A DNA stretch of 64,000 bases from Akebia trifoliata (lineage: Eukaryota; Streptophyta; Magnoliopsida; Ranunculales; Lardizabalaceae): positions 4,506,001-4,570,000 of the forward strand of contig CM030709.1 in assembly GCA_017979445.1 (NCBI GenBank). The letters run 5' to 3'. Positions 1-10,700 of this stretch are shown piece by piece. The notes beneath the pieces were generated by a model that saw only the letters and a list, made by a program, of their open reading frames with translations, was not told the origin of the DNA and searched no databases. Position 1 is the stretch's first letter. The number at the start of each line of letters is the position of its first letter. Position numbers and translations under genes: made by a program.

Positions 1-976
1 AAACATTAGAAAGAATAAACAAGAAAAGCCATGGTAATAACTCAGCAAATAAAAGAACAAAATCCTTAAAAAAGAAGAGTTACTTGCTTGTTGAGTATAA
101 CTTGCATTAATCTTGGAAGAATAATTCTGATAACAAGGTTTAAAGTAGAACGATGCTCTCATGGTAAGGTCACCATTGGAAGAAAACCTGTTGAGAAATT
201 GTCTAGATTGGGCTCCTCACAAGCCACTAACTCTAAAAAAGCAAAATTATTCGCTCTTTTCGTCTAATCAGAATTGTACACACTGACTAACCATGGTGGG
301 CTCACCATGAGAGAATCGCTCTTAAAAGAAATGGGAATTGTACAAAGTTCATGAAAATTAAGTTAAAATGTAGGATTAAAGGCATAGTTAATATTTGTTA
401 AATGTAGGATTAATTATGGGTGGAAGTTAAGTTAACTGTACAAAATTAATTTAAGTTAACTTTGACCATTTAATATTATTGTTTTAAGGGCTTTTAGTAT
501 TTTTAGTATCCTAACCACAGTTAATGTTATATGTAGGGTTAATTAAAGGCATCCATTTGTTTGAATACATCCCATAATTGCCATGTTCTCTTAATCTTGG
601 TTTATTTTTATTTTTTTCTTTGTCAATTTCAATGGGAAGTAGCAAGAATTCATTCTCTTAAGAGAACCAGATGGTCATTTGTTCTAACTGAGTTTTCTTG
701 ATGAGAAATTAAGTAGATGAAGCATCTCAAGCCAGGTCATGTGGGGAGGAGGTTAGAGACAAAATATGTTGTGTCATGTGACCATAGATGGAAGGACTAT
801 GACTCCTTTTCCACTGATATCAGGTACATATAGGTGGAAATGTATTTGAGTTGTAAAAGATGAAACTTACTTTACTTTCTGAAAGATCAATAGAAGTTTG
901 TGACAAAATTTAAAAAAGGAAAAAAATAAAAATAAAGTAGCTGCATGGAGAAAATTTATAAAGAGAAGTAGCTATT
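1..976. other. AT-rich intergenic DNA, nothing recognised
   Basis: No open frame of note, no RNA gene and no clear terminal repeats were seen on either strand. It ends at the left target duplication of the foldback element that starts at 986. Confidence 0.5.
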
Positions 977-985
977 TAGCAATTA

Positions 986-1284
986 GGGTGAATTACCATT
1001 TCGTGAGCTGAAAATGAGATGTTTACGATTTTGGCTAATTGTTCATTTTAATTATCAAAATGTGAATGATCATGAATGATAACGAATTCGGCAGTTTTAT
1101 AGTGCTTAATTTGCAAGTTTAAAGTGATTATTTCCAATTAGTCACTTTAAACCTGCGAAATACTCACTTGAAAAACCTCTGAATTTGTTATCATTCACAT
1201 TTTGAAAATTAAAATGAACAATGAGCCGGAATCCTAAATTCGTCGAAAGTTGATCACTTTTGATTACTTTTTCGTAAATATCCC
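986..1284. mobile_element. MULE-like foldback MITE
   Basis: A 299-bp element whose two halves are inverted copies of each other: the arm around 1030-1130 pairs with 1143-1235, and the fold centres near 1137. The same 9-bp word TAGCAATTA lies immediately outside both ends (977-985 and 1285-1293). The termini begin GGG and end CCC with weakly matching inverted repeats. A 9-bp duplication is the hallmark of Mutator-type transposition, so I infer a non-autonomous Mutator-like foldback element. It has no coding capacity. Confidence 0.7.
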
Positions 1285-1293
1285 TAGCAATTA

Positions 1294-2893
1294 TATATTA
1301 GCATACCTTGTTCAATCATGAACTTGGGTACAATTTAATTAATTCCAAATATATCCGTATATAATTGTTTATTGATGAGTTATAGATGTTCTTAACAAAT
1401 ACATTTTCCAATGGACCAACAGCCTGAAATTCGAAGTGACTACAATGAGATTGGTTTCGATTATAGTCAAAGAAAAGAGAGAAGATTAAAAACAAAATAC
1501 AATGATGATCTCATATGTGTACGTATGTAAATAGACTGTCCAGCTTTATAATGACTCTAGATGAGGATTTTGTTACACGTAGGCATGGTTTAGATTATTA
1601 GAATGTATCGGTCTCAAAACATTGAATGTTTCAGGAATATAACGGATTGTATAGAATGTATCGATCGATACCGTTCATTGACCAAAACATTCAATCGATA
1701 TAACATTTTAAACCTTGCATGTAGGATCCAGAGTTTCGAATGAAGCTGATGATCTCCTTCCCTCTAGGCCTGTTTAGTATTTATACCCTTACGAGGAGAG
1801 GGGCACGCACACACACCATGCCAGATGCCAGTGGCTCCATCCTTTGTCGTTGCCTGATGACAACTTCGAATCTATTCCCCAGCCCAGACTTCTTTCCCTA
1901 GTCTAATATTTGTGTAACAAATGTGAACTTCGCATTTAATATTGTCGAATGACCAATAATGCCTCCATCGATCTTTCGTGATTGGTTCTGGTGTCGTGCA
2001 TATTGACATTGTCAAGGTATAAAGCGGCGGGCCTCTTGTAATTGGCTTGTTAGAATCCTAATCAGCATTGTCGTCGTCTATCCATGATCCAAGTTGGAGG
2101 TACCACCTACAATGTGTTGTATAATCAAATAATTAATGTAATCCAAGGCCATATATGGATTTGTGTCACCAATAGTCACCCTTCTCTAATTATTATTAAA
2201 ATATTTTTTAGAAATTTTAAATATGTGAGGATACTTTTGTGATTAAAAAAAAAAACTGGATGATCTCTTTTTCATTCTTGAACTTAAGAAACTCAATTCA
2301 TATGTGAGTTTCCCTTTAGATTTTTTGTTTATTTTTTTATTTTTATAAAAAAGATATTTCAAACAATTTTCTTACTATAATACTGTTAGTATGTACTTGC
2401 AACTTATATATAGCTGAAGTGCCATTACACACGCGTGTGAATCACACGTGCCTTCCAATGGTGGTGGAAAGGAACGTGGGAAGAGACAAACGAGACTGGT
2501 CATTAAAGTGGTGGGGAAAAGAAAAGGAAAGAAAAAAAAATGTCGAAATCCAAGGAGAGATCTATGAGATTATCCGTCCTTTTCTTTTTAATTTTTATTT
2601 GGGTAATTTTGCCAAACCCTTCTCAATTTTGGTGTGTATTGTAGATCCCCCTTGGGTTTAGAAACTGGTGACATACCCCTCACTCTTAACCAAGGGTCTT
2701 CTATGAAAGATTAATAGATTGACAGAAATACCCTCATTTTTTTAAACTCTTCCAAAAAAACCCTAGATATTTTTCTACTAGACTCGGGATCCAATATTGT
2801 GTCCCGCCCCTATAAAATAGGTTAGGGTGTTGGCTCCTAATCAAGCTGCTCACACAGTCCAATGTGTTTATTTTCTAATCAAAGTGTGACACG
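1294..2893. other. intergenic DNA without recognisable genes
   Basis: AT-rich sequence with only short chance open frames. The one at 2419-2661 has no recognisable domain and does not start with ATG. No convincing repeat boundaries were seen. Confidence 0.5.
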
Positions 2894-3399
2894 TAGGGGT
2901 GCAACTTGGTTTGGTTTGAGGTCAAATTGGAACCAAACTGACATAGGTTGGTTCTACTAAATAAGAATCAGAACCGAACCAAATTCCATTGGAATCAAAC
3001 TAACCCAAATTGAATTAAAGTCGGCTTGGTTCAGATTGCCAATAATTTATAAATTATAAGTAATATTTTTTAATGAAAAAACAAACATATAATAAACATA
3101 AAATTTCATACAATAATCACTAATCTATTCATAAAAAATCATTAATTTATACACAAAAAAATACTAATCTATGTCCTAATTCTTAAAATAATTCATAATA
3201 ATAATTATTTATATATATATATATATATATATGCATAGGGGTTCAGTTCTCGGTTTGGATAAGTTCTATTCAAGGTTGATCCAAGAACCGCACTAAATTG
3301 ATTGGTTCTCTATTTTCGTAACTAGAATTGAACCAAACCACCCCAAGGCTATCGGTTTGGTTCGGTTCTTGATTTGAACCGGACCAAGTTGCACCCCTA
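2894..3399. mobile_element. non-autonomous hAT-like element
   Basis: The element starts TAGGGGTGCAACTTGG and ends with its near-perfect inverse (CCAAGTTGCACCCCTA). The flanking octamers are GTGACACG at 2886-2893 and GTAACATG at 3400-3407. They differ only by two transitions, as expected of an aged 8-bp hAT duplication. The interior has an AT dinucleotide run near 3210-3230 and no open frame. The same termini recur in the elements at 4369-5811 and 4526-5435. Confidence 0.7.
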
Positions 3400-3407
3400 G
3401 TAACATG

Positions 3408-4360
3408 CGGACACTGTTCCTATCTATAGAAACAAGACCACTGTGTGGGATCTCAACTCTTTTTATAAACCTCCTGATTTTTTTCTCTTAAAACTCATCA
3501 TCTTCAACCTTATTGAATTTTGATAAGGAGTAGGAATTACTAGATAAATCAATTGGAAGATTACCCTTACGATTAAAGATAATATATATATTTGATATTT
3601 AGGTGTGAATGGGAATCAATGATATTTTACTAGAGATAGAAATGAGGGTACTTCAGTTATTTTATTTTGGTATCTATGGAAGACTGTTGTCAATGGGTAT
3701 CTCAAAAACATACACAAAAGTGGGAGGAGTAAGGCAAAATAATCCATTTTATTATTTAAGAAAATAAGGCAAAATAGTACACTTGGTACGTGGAAGTTTC
3801 TCCCTCATTCAAAATGAGAGACAGCTTAAAAGAATAAAGCCAAATTACAGTTGAAATGTTAGTACGTCCAATTTTATTGATTGTACTATTTGTTAGTGCC
3901 ACCTCATGCTTTCATCAGCCTTAGATCCCCATTTTCACATTGCCTAGTTCTGGATATTAATAAAGTTTTTGGCTTTAAGTTTGTTTAATTTGAGTTTTGA
4001 AGGTAACGTTTGGGCTCAAGATTCTCATTTTTGGATCCTCAAAATTCATTTTGGGTCCGAAAATATCGTTTTGTAAACTCTTTGCTTCTAACTTTCCATA
4101 GAAGTTGGAAATCGAAAATGGGCAAGTAACATAAGCTACCTCAATATTGTAATACCAAATCTAATAGACGGTCTATATGATCGCGCCTAGAAAATGGGAG
4201 GATATGCATTTTTTTTAATATCTTTTTTAAATTGAAAAATCCATTTAATTTATGCCATTGAATTTCATTGTCTCGATTAATATTTCACAACTCTCAACCA
4301 ACTAAGTACTCTTATTTTCAACCTTAATTTAAGAAAGTTATTTTTCATTGGTGGTTGGCT
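3408..4360. other. intergenic DNA, nothing recognised
   Basis: AT-rich; no gene, RNA or bounded repeat was recognised between the two hAT-like elements. Confidence 0.5.
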
Positions 4361-4368
4361 ATAATTAG

Positions 4369-5811
4369 TAGGGGAACAACTTGGTCTGGTTCAAATCGAG
4401 AATTGAATCAAACCAATAGCTTTGGACTAGTTTGGTTTGGAACGAGTTGTAGTTTAGTTCTGGGTTTAGAAAATGGAGAACCAATTAATTTGATTTAATT
4501 CTCAATTTAAGGCTTGTATAGAACTTAGGGGTGCAACTTGGTTCGGGTTGGTTTGGTTTAGAGTAAAATCAGAACTGAACCAACCAAGAGTAATTCCATT
4601 ATATGAGAACCCGAACCGAACCAAATTATTCTAGAACTGAACCAACCCAAACTGACCTTATTTCAGTTTGATTCGATTCAATTCCATGGGCTGTCAAGGA
4701 AGAGTAGAAATTCTTTAGGTTGTTTTGCAGCTTAAGAAGGAGAGAGGGAACCTGTTGCAGCCTCAGGTAGCACCGTCGGAGGACGCAGCTGCAGGACGCA
4801 CTGTATTAGATTTCTCGCAAACCCTTTGCTTTTGCAACCATCGAAAACTCATCAAACATCGAAACAATCAAACCTGTTTTTGATGAATCAAAGGAATCAT
4901 CTTTAAACAGTTATGGAAAATAAACCCTAGTTGAAATACAAAACCTTAGAGAGAGAGAGAGAGAGAGAGAGTGTGAGTGAGTGAGTGAGAGAGAGTGAGA
5001 GAGAGAGATGAACCTGTCACAGCTTCACGTCGTAGCGTCGCAAGACGCACTGTCACAGCCGCAGGTTTCACCGTTGCAAGACGTAGCCCCAGGTCTCACC
5101 ATCGCAGGTCACAATTGGAGAGAGAGAGAGAAAAAGAGAGGTGAGGCAGCCACAGGCCATAGAGACGACAGAGAGAGAGACAAGGGTTAGGTTAGGTTAG
5201 GTTTTGTAAGAAATAAAAAATATAAATATAAATTTAATCTTTCATTTTAAATTAATATTATTCGGTTTTCGATTTGATTCGATTTTTTACATTACCTAAA
5301 TCGATAACCGAACTGAATTTATCAGTCTTTTATTTTTTAAATCTGAACCGATATCAATCTAAACCGAACCAAACCAATCCAAATTGCACGGTTTGGTTCG
5401 GTTCTCAGTTTGAACCGAATTAAGTTGCACCCCTAATAGAACCGAACCAAATTGAGATCTGAACCTTATATAATACATAAAGAAATATATTTATTTATTA
5501 TGGATTATTTTAGGAGTTAGGACATAGATTAATGACTTATTTATGGATAAATTAAATTTTTTAATGAATAAATTAATGGTTTATTATACAAAATTTTATA
5601 TTTATTTTTTTATTAAAATATATCGTTTCCAACTAAGTTTATAAGATATTGACAACCCATGGAACTGAACTAAGCCAAATTGATCTTAGTTTGGTTTAGA
5701 TTGGTTCGGTTCTATTGGCGTTTCAGTTCGAGTCTGATTCGTTTTTAGTGGAACCAATCTATATTGGTTTCGTTCCGATTTAGTCACAAACTGAACCGAG
5801 TTGCACCCTTA
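4369..5811. mobile_element. outer hAT-like element, host of a nested insertion
   Basis: It begins TAGGGGAACAACTTGG, ends with CCGAGTTGCACCCTTA, and is flanked on both sides by the perfect octamer ATAATTAG (4361-4368 and 5812-5819). A second copy of the family is inserted inside it at 4526-5435, so the host is about 530 bp without the insertion, close to the 506-bp copy at 2894. An 8-bp duplication with TAGGG termini points to the hAT superfamily. No transposase was seen. Confidence 0.75.
4526..5435. mobile_element. inner hAT-like element with unrelated cargo
   Basis: Nested in the preceding element. The termini TAGGGGTGCAACTTGG and AAGTTGCACCCCTA are bounded by ATAGAACT (4518-4525) and ATAGAACC (5436-5443), a 7/8 match. 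The middle (about 4690-5215) has no counterpart in the shorter family copy. It is GC-richer, contains degenerate repeats built on GCAAGACGCA and CTGTCACAGC, a GA-rich microsatellite (about 4950-5010), and repeated GGTTA units near 5185-5205. An open frame at 5008-5190 lies in this cargo but has no recognisable domain. Confidence 0.7.
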
Positions 5812-5819
5812 ATAATTAG

Positions 5820-7120
5820 GACTGTTAATGGGCTATTCTGACTTGATGGGTTCTTAGGCTTGGGTCATTATAAGGTGGGTTTGAGGCTGCATTGTAAGCC
5901 CAGTGGGCTCAACTGAGGATTCCTCTTAAAAATTCTAAAAACCTTTTCCAGTCTTAGGCCAGTATTTTGAGTAAAACATACAATTAAGTTGGACTTGGTA
6001 TTAAACTGTGTAATGCTTAGCTACTTATTTGGACGGGCTTCAATTGGCCCAAACTTGGCCCATTAACATCTCTAGGCTATAAGATAAACTCTGGCCTGGT
6101 AAGAACAAATCTAATAGCCTTGTGTTTGTTTCCAATTGTTTTTCAGGTTTGAGAGTACCCAGAACCTGGAACAATATTAACCTTTATCCATAGCTAGAAC
6201 ATTACCATCCATGTAACAAAAAAAAAAAAAACCATACCCTATAGGGCCAATAAAGATCTAATTCGATAATATATTTATATTCTACATTTATTTAGATATA
6301 TAATATAGATTATAGATATAATTTCATTGAATCGGGTTGGATTAGGATTAATCCAAAAATATTGATTTTTTTGGAGTTTTAAATACTCCAAGTTAGAATT
6401 TAGGGGTGTCAATGGGTCTGTTATGGTTTGGCTCCAAAAGAAATTAGAACCATTAAATTTTATTGGTTCTGATTCTCAAATTAATGGAATCAGGGTTAAA
6501 AAATTTATTTACATTTAAAAAAAAAAATTTCTCGATTCCTATAAATTTCAATTCTCTTAAATTCTAATAACAAGAGGGTTATCCATTGACACCCCCTAAG
6601 TCTGATTAGAAACTCGATCAAATTATATGATTAGGTTTGTTCTCTTTCCAGACAAATATAAATAAATTTAGAGAGCCGCTATTGCCACACCAACTGTTGC
6701 CAATGCCACACAATTCCTACTTAAATCAGGGTGAATAAGACATACCTCCATATGTTTTACTGAATATTAGAGATATTCTCTATGCTTTGATACTGATGAT
6801 GATATGCATTCTTTGACTTCAATCTTCTAAATAGATTAAGAGGAAAAGACTCAAATGCCCTCATTTTTAATTTTTATTTAAAAATCCAGATTTTTTTTCT
6901 CTAAAACCAATCATCTTCGATTTTCAAGATAACTTTAATCTATTCAACCTTATTTTCATGCATTATTTTCTATCTTGCCCTTTTAAAAAAAAAAAAAAAA
7001 AAAAACAAGTTGACGAGTTAGAAAGTAAGATGTCGAATTGACTCTACTCACTGGGCATCCGAGCCGAGTTTTGAGTCCTAACGGCCATGTAACAATGCAA
7101 ATATATCTGTAAACGAATCT
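5820..7120. other. intergenic DNA upstream of the Pumilio gene
   Basis: AT-rich and without a coding gene. It contains the small inverted-repeat element at 6401-6598 and a poly(A) run near 6987-7005. The promoter of the Pumilio gene presumably lies in its last few hundred bases, but no TATA box could be assigned with confidence. Confidence 0.45.
6401..6598. mobile_element. small MITE-like element with TAGGGGTGTCAATGG ends
   Basis: About 200 bp bounded by TAGGGGTGTCAATGG and CCATTGACACCCCCTA, a good inverted terminal repeat. The flanking octamers do not match, so the target duplication is lost or the ends are misjudged. The terminus type resembles the hAT-like elements nearby. Confidence 0.5.
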
Positions 7121-7389
7121 TCATGCGTCGATTAAAAGATCGAACGGCTCATGTCTCTTTGTTCGTGTTACTGCTTATCGTCTACGCGTATCAGCAGTTA
7201 CTCTCTTTGTTCTCTCTCTCCCTTCTAAGTGCCAACGCCAACCGTTTTCTTCGAAAAATTAGAAGATCCCACGTTTTCGCAATCTCATCGTCCTTGCTCC
7301 CTCGCTCGCTCGCTCTTCCAAATCTCGATCTAAAGTTGTTCCAAATCACGCTAGGTTTCCAAGAGAACGATCTCTCCTCGACAGTCTCT

Positions 7390-7597
7390 ATGTATGCCAT
7401 CTTCAATGTTCGAATCATCGTAAGTCCAAGAACTCGAATCCCTCTTTCCACTTCTGTAATTTTTGAAATTGAAGAATTTGGTTGGATTCATGTTTCGATT
7501 ATTACTGATTATACATTTCTTTCGGTAATTCTGTTTCATTTGGATAATTTGAGTAATCTCATCGTTGCAGATTGATTTGATGAGGAAATTCGCGTAA
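7390..7597 (+). promoter_or_regulatory. predicted spliced upstream ORF in the Pumilio 5' leader
   Basis: Two non-coding leader exons are predicted. One ends at 7419 before GTAAGT; the other is a 30-nt microexon at 7571-7600 between CAG and GTGTG. When joined, the ATG at 7390 reads through the junction to a TAA at 7595-7597, an 18-codon upstream ORF. A second ATG at 7580 in the same frame also ends there. The main ATG at 7715 lies in the next exon, which begins at 7704. Such ORFs usually lower translation of the main frame. Leader splicing is inferred from splice-site consensus only. Confidence 0.4.
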
Positions 7598-7714
7598 AAG
7601 GTGTGTTTTTTTTTTTTGGTTCTGATTTACATTTTTTTTTCTTTCTATTTTTTCGATTTATGGATGTAGATTTTGTAGATGTTTATTTGATTTTTTTTAT
7701 TAGGATTTTTGGAG

Positions 7715-10700
7715 ATGGTGATGGAGAGTCCATTAAAAATGTTGTCTGATGTAGACGTAAGGCAAACCCTAACCCTAAGGAATGGCTTGATAGGATCAAA
7801 CGAGAACATGGAGGATAATATTGGGAGGGAGATTGGATTGCTGATGCAAGAGCAGTGTAGTAAAGAAATCATTGATAGGGAGAGGGGTTTGAATATTTAT
7901 AGAAGTGGCAGTGCTCCTCCGACCGTCGAAGGATCGATGACTGCTGTGGGTAGTCTGTTTAGGCATTCGAATGCCCATTTCTCGGGTATTAACGGCAATG
8001 GCAATGCAAATGGGGTTCTATCGGAAGAAGAAATTCGCTCACATCCCTCATATCTTTCATATTATTATTCTCATGAGAATCTTAATCCTAGACTTCCTCC
8101 ACCTTTGTTGACAAAGGAGGATTGGCGCATAGCACAGAGGTTTCAATCTGGGGCATCGTCATATGGAGGATTTGGGGATACAAGGAGGAAGGAATTGATC
8201 AATGAGAGCAACAGTAAATCGTTGTTCTCATCGCAGCCCGGTCGTCCAGCACAAAGTGGGGAAGCAGTGTTAAGTGAACCAAGGAAGGTCACACCAAGGA
8301 ACCTCAATCAGCAACCTCTTGCGGAATGGCTTGAGAGGGGCACGGATGGTCTAATTGGATTGGCGGGCGTGGGATTGGGTTCAAGAAGAAAGAGCCTTGC
8401 CGACATGCTTCAGGTGATGTTTGTATTCTTTCATAGCTTTTGCAATCTAGAGGATTTCTTCTATTACCACTGTTTTCTTTTGGTTCATTTCTTTGCATTG
8501 TGAGGCAAGTTTATAGGCCTTGTATTAGCCACATTTCTAGATGAATGCTTAAGTATATGTTGTGACATGTAAGGATGAAAACTTATGTTGAATGCTTCTG
8601 TTGGAGTATTTGGTTATGAAATACTACTTATTTGCTTTTGAGTTCCCTTGCAATTTGTTAATGAATTGACATGCTTCCACTTGTTAAACGAGGCTCACCC
8701 CTGGCTGTGAGATGACCCTTGAGCCTCCGTATTTCAAAAGACATTCCTACAAATGTAAAACTTGGGCATTTCAGTTTTTCATCCCTGAAATGGGACTTCT
8801 TTTTTCCATATGTGTCATTTTGGTCATTTAATTTTGTTGAATTCTTTATTGAGGTAATAGTAGTATTTTACATTACATTTCCAGTCCGAAGATTGGATAA
8901 AGGATGAGGGTTACGCCAGGGTTTGACCATTGGTGTAAAAAGTTGCCACATGTGGGGCTTAGACCCATAGCTCAGTTGGTTTGACACATTGCAAAGCAAC
9001 TTTGAGGTCGTGGGTTCAAGTCCAACTTACCCATATATATATATTTGCCGCCTCTTAACATGAATCCTTTTTTTTATTTTATAAGTATAATATATTGCAA
9101 AGAGGAAAACCGAAAACAAAGAGGCCTCTTAACATGAATCCTGATTGATGGTATAGTAGTATTTCACCATTACAATGCCACATGTCAATCAACTGAGACA
9201 AAAGAAAATGTTACTAAGAGAGATAGCGTGTGGTGCTTCCTAATTTTCTCTATTAAAAAATGAATTGGCATATTTTAAGAAAATTCTTTTTTTCCTTATT
9301 GATATTCCAAAAGCTCATTTTTTTATAGCCTGTGTTTCTGTTCGCAAGAAAATTGGATCCATTGGAAAGCTTTCTTAGAGATATTTCCATTCATATCCAT
9401 CATCTATTTCTATCTAATTAGCATCATCCATACCTTGTCCCAATATCTATGGCCAGCAACGTGAATTTAGCCATTCAACTCGATTTTTATCCATATCTTC
9501 AAATATTTTATTAATACCTCCATGCATGGCCTTTTTGGCCCATCTCTTGTCCTTTAAAGCCTTCAACTTGCATCAATTGTCATTGATGTTGTTATTGGTC
9601 TTCTTTGTACATGTCCAAAGCATCTCAAATGACATTCCTTTATTTTAGCTTCTACTCAATATATTCCTAAGTTCTCCTGATTATACTTATCTTACCTTGT
9701 CTTAGTACTCATTCTTCTCAACATCCTCATTTGTGCTACGCTCATTCTGTAAAAATATTTCTTAACCTATCAAAAAAATGTTCTTAATGATCCAACATTC
9801 ATTGCAATAAACTATGATTGGCCCTTATTACTGTCTTGTTAACTTTTTTTTCCTTTAGTTTGATCAGTACATGTCAATCACATGATACACTTGAAGCATT
9901 CCTTCGCTTTATCCACCCATCTCCAATTCTATGGGTCACAGCTTTAATGGTTTCTTCATCTCTATGGATATTTTTACCGAAATAGAGAACGTGGTCTCTT
10001 TGGAGCATTTCTTGTTCGTCATTTTTAACTAGTGTCTTATCCTTAAGATTATTCTGAGCTCTGACTAAAGTTGCACTACATATATTCAGTCTTGGTCCTA
10101 CTTATCCTAAAAACCTTAGTTTCCAATATATACCTCCATGTTTTTAATTTTTAGTTTAATCACTGTCTAGTTTCATTGACCAACAATACATCACTTGCAA
10201 AGCTTCATCTCTTGATCATCTACATTCTACAGTATGTCACAACAGTTCAAAAACTGTATACATGTTACCGGAACTTTTCTGGCCACTTAAGAAAACTGTT
10301 GGGAATTACTTCCCTCCTGTTATGCTGATATAAAGGTAACTTCTTCTGCAGGAAGGACTTGGACGACCTACTAACATATCTGCTCCTCTTTCACGCCCAG
10401 TTAGCCATAATGCTTTCGATGATTTTGTGGATCCATTGGGAGCGTCTGATCTACAATTGAAACATTTACGCAATGGGATGGAATCTGTAAATGGCTTATC
10501 ATCCAGAGCAACTTCCCCTGGATTGGTTAGGGTTCAAAGCTTTGGTTCATCTATTTCTCATTCTTTTTCGTCCATCGTGGGTTCATCTCTACCGAGAAGT
10601 ACAACCCCTGAAGCTCCACTGGTTGGGAGGTCTCCTTCTCCTTGTCTTCCTCCTGTAGGAGGAAGAGTTAGTGCTGCTGATAGGAAGAATGTTACTGCTT

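Noticed and set aside
7123..7575. 150-codon plus-strand open frame before the Pumilio gene
   Set aside because: It overlaps the predicted leader exons and their splice sites, has no domain, and is hydrophobic by chance in pyrimidine-rich leader DNA.
8957..9032. Functional tRNA gene
   Set aside because: A and B box words are present, but the 5' and 3' ends do not form an acceptor stem and the anticodon arm is unconvincing.
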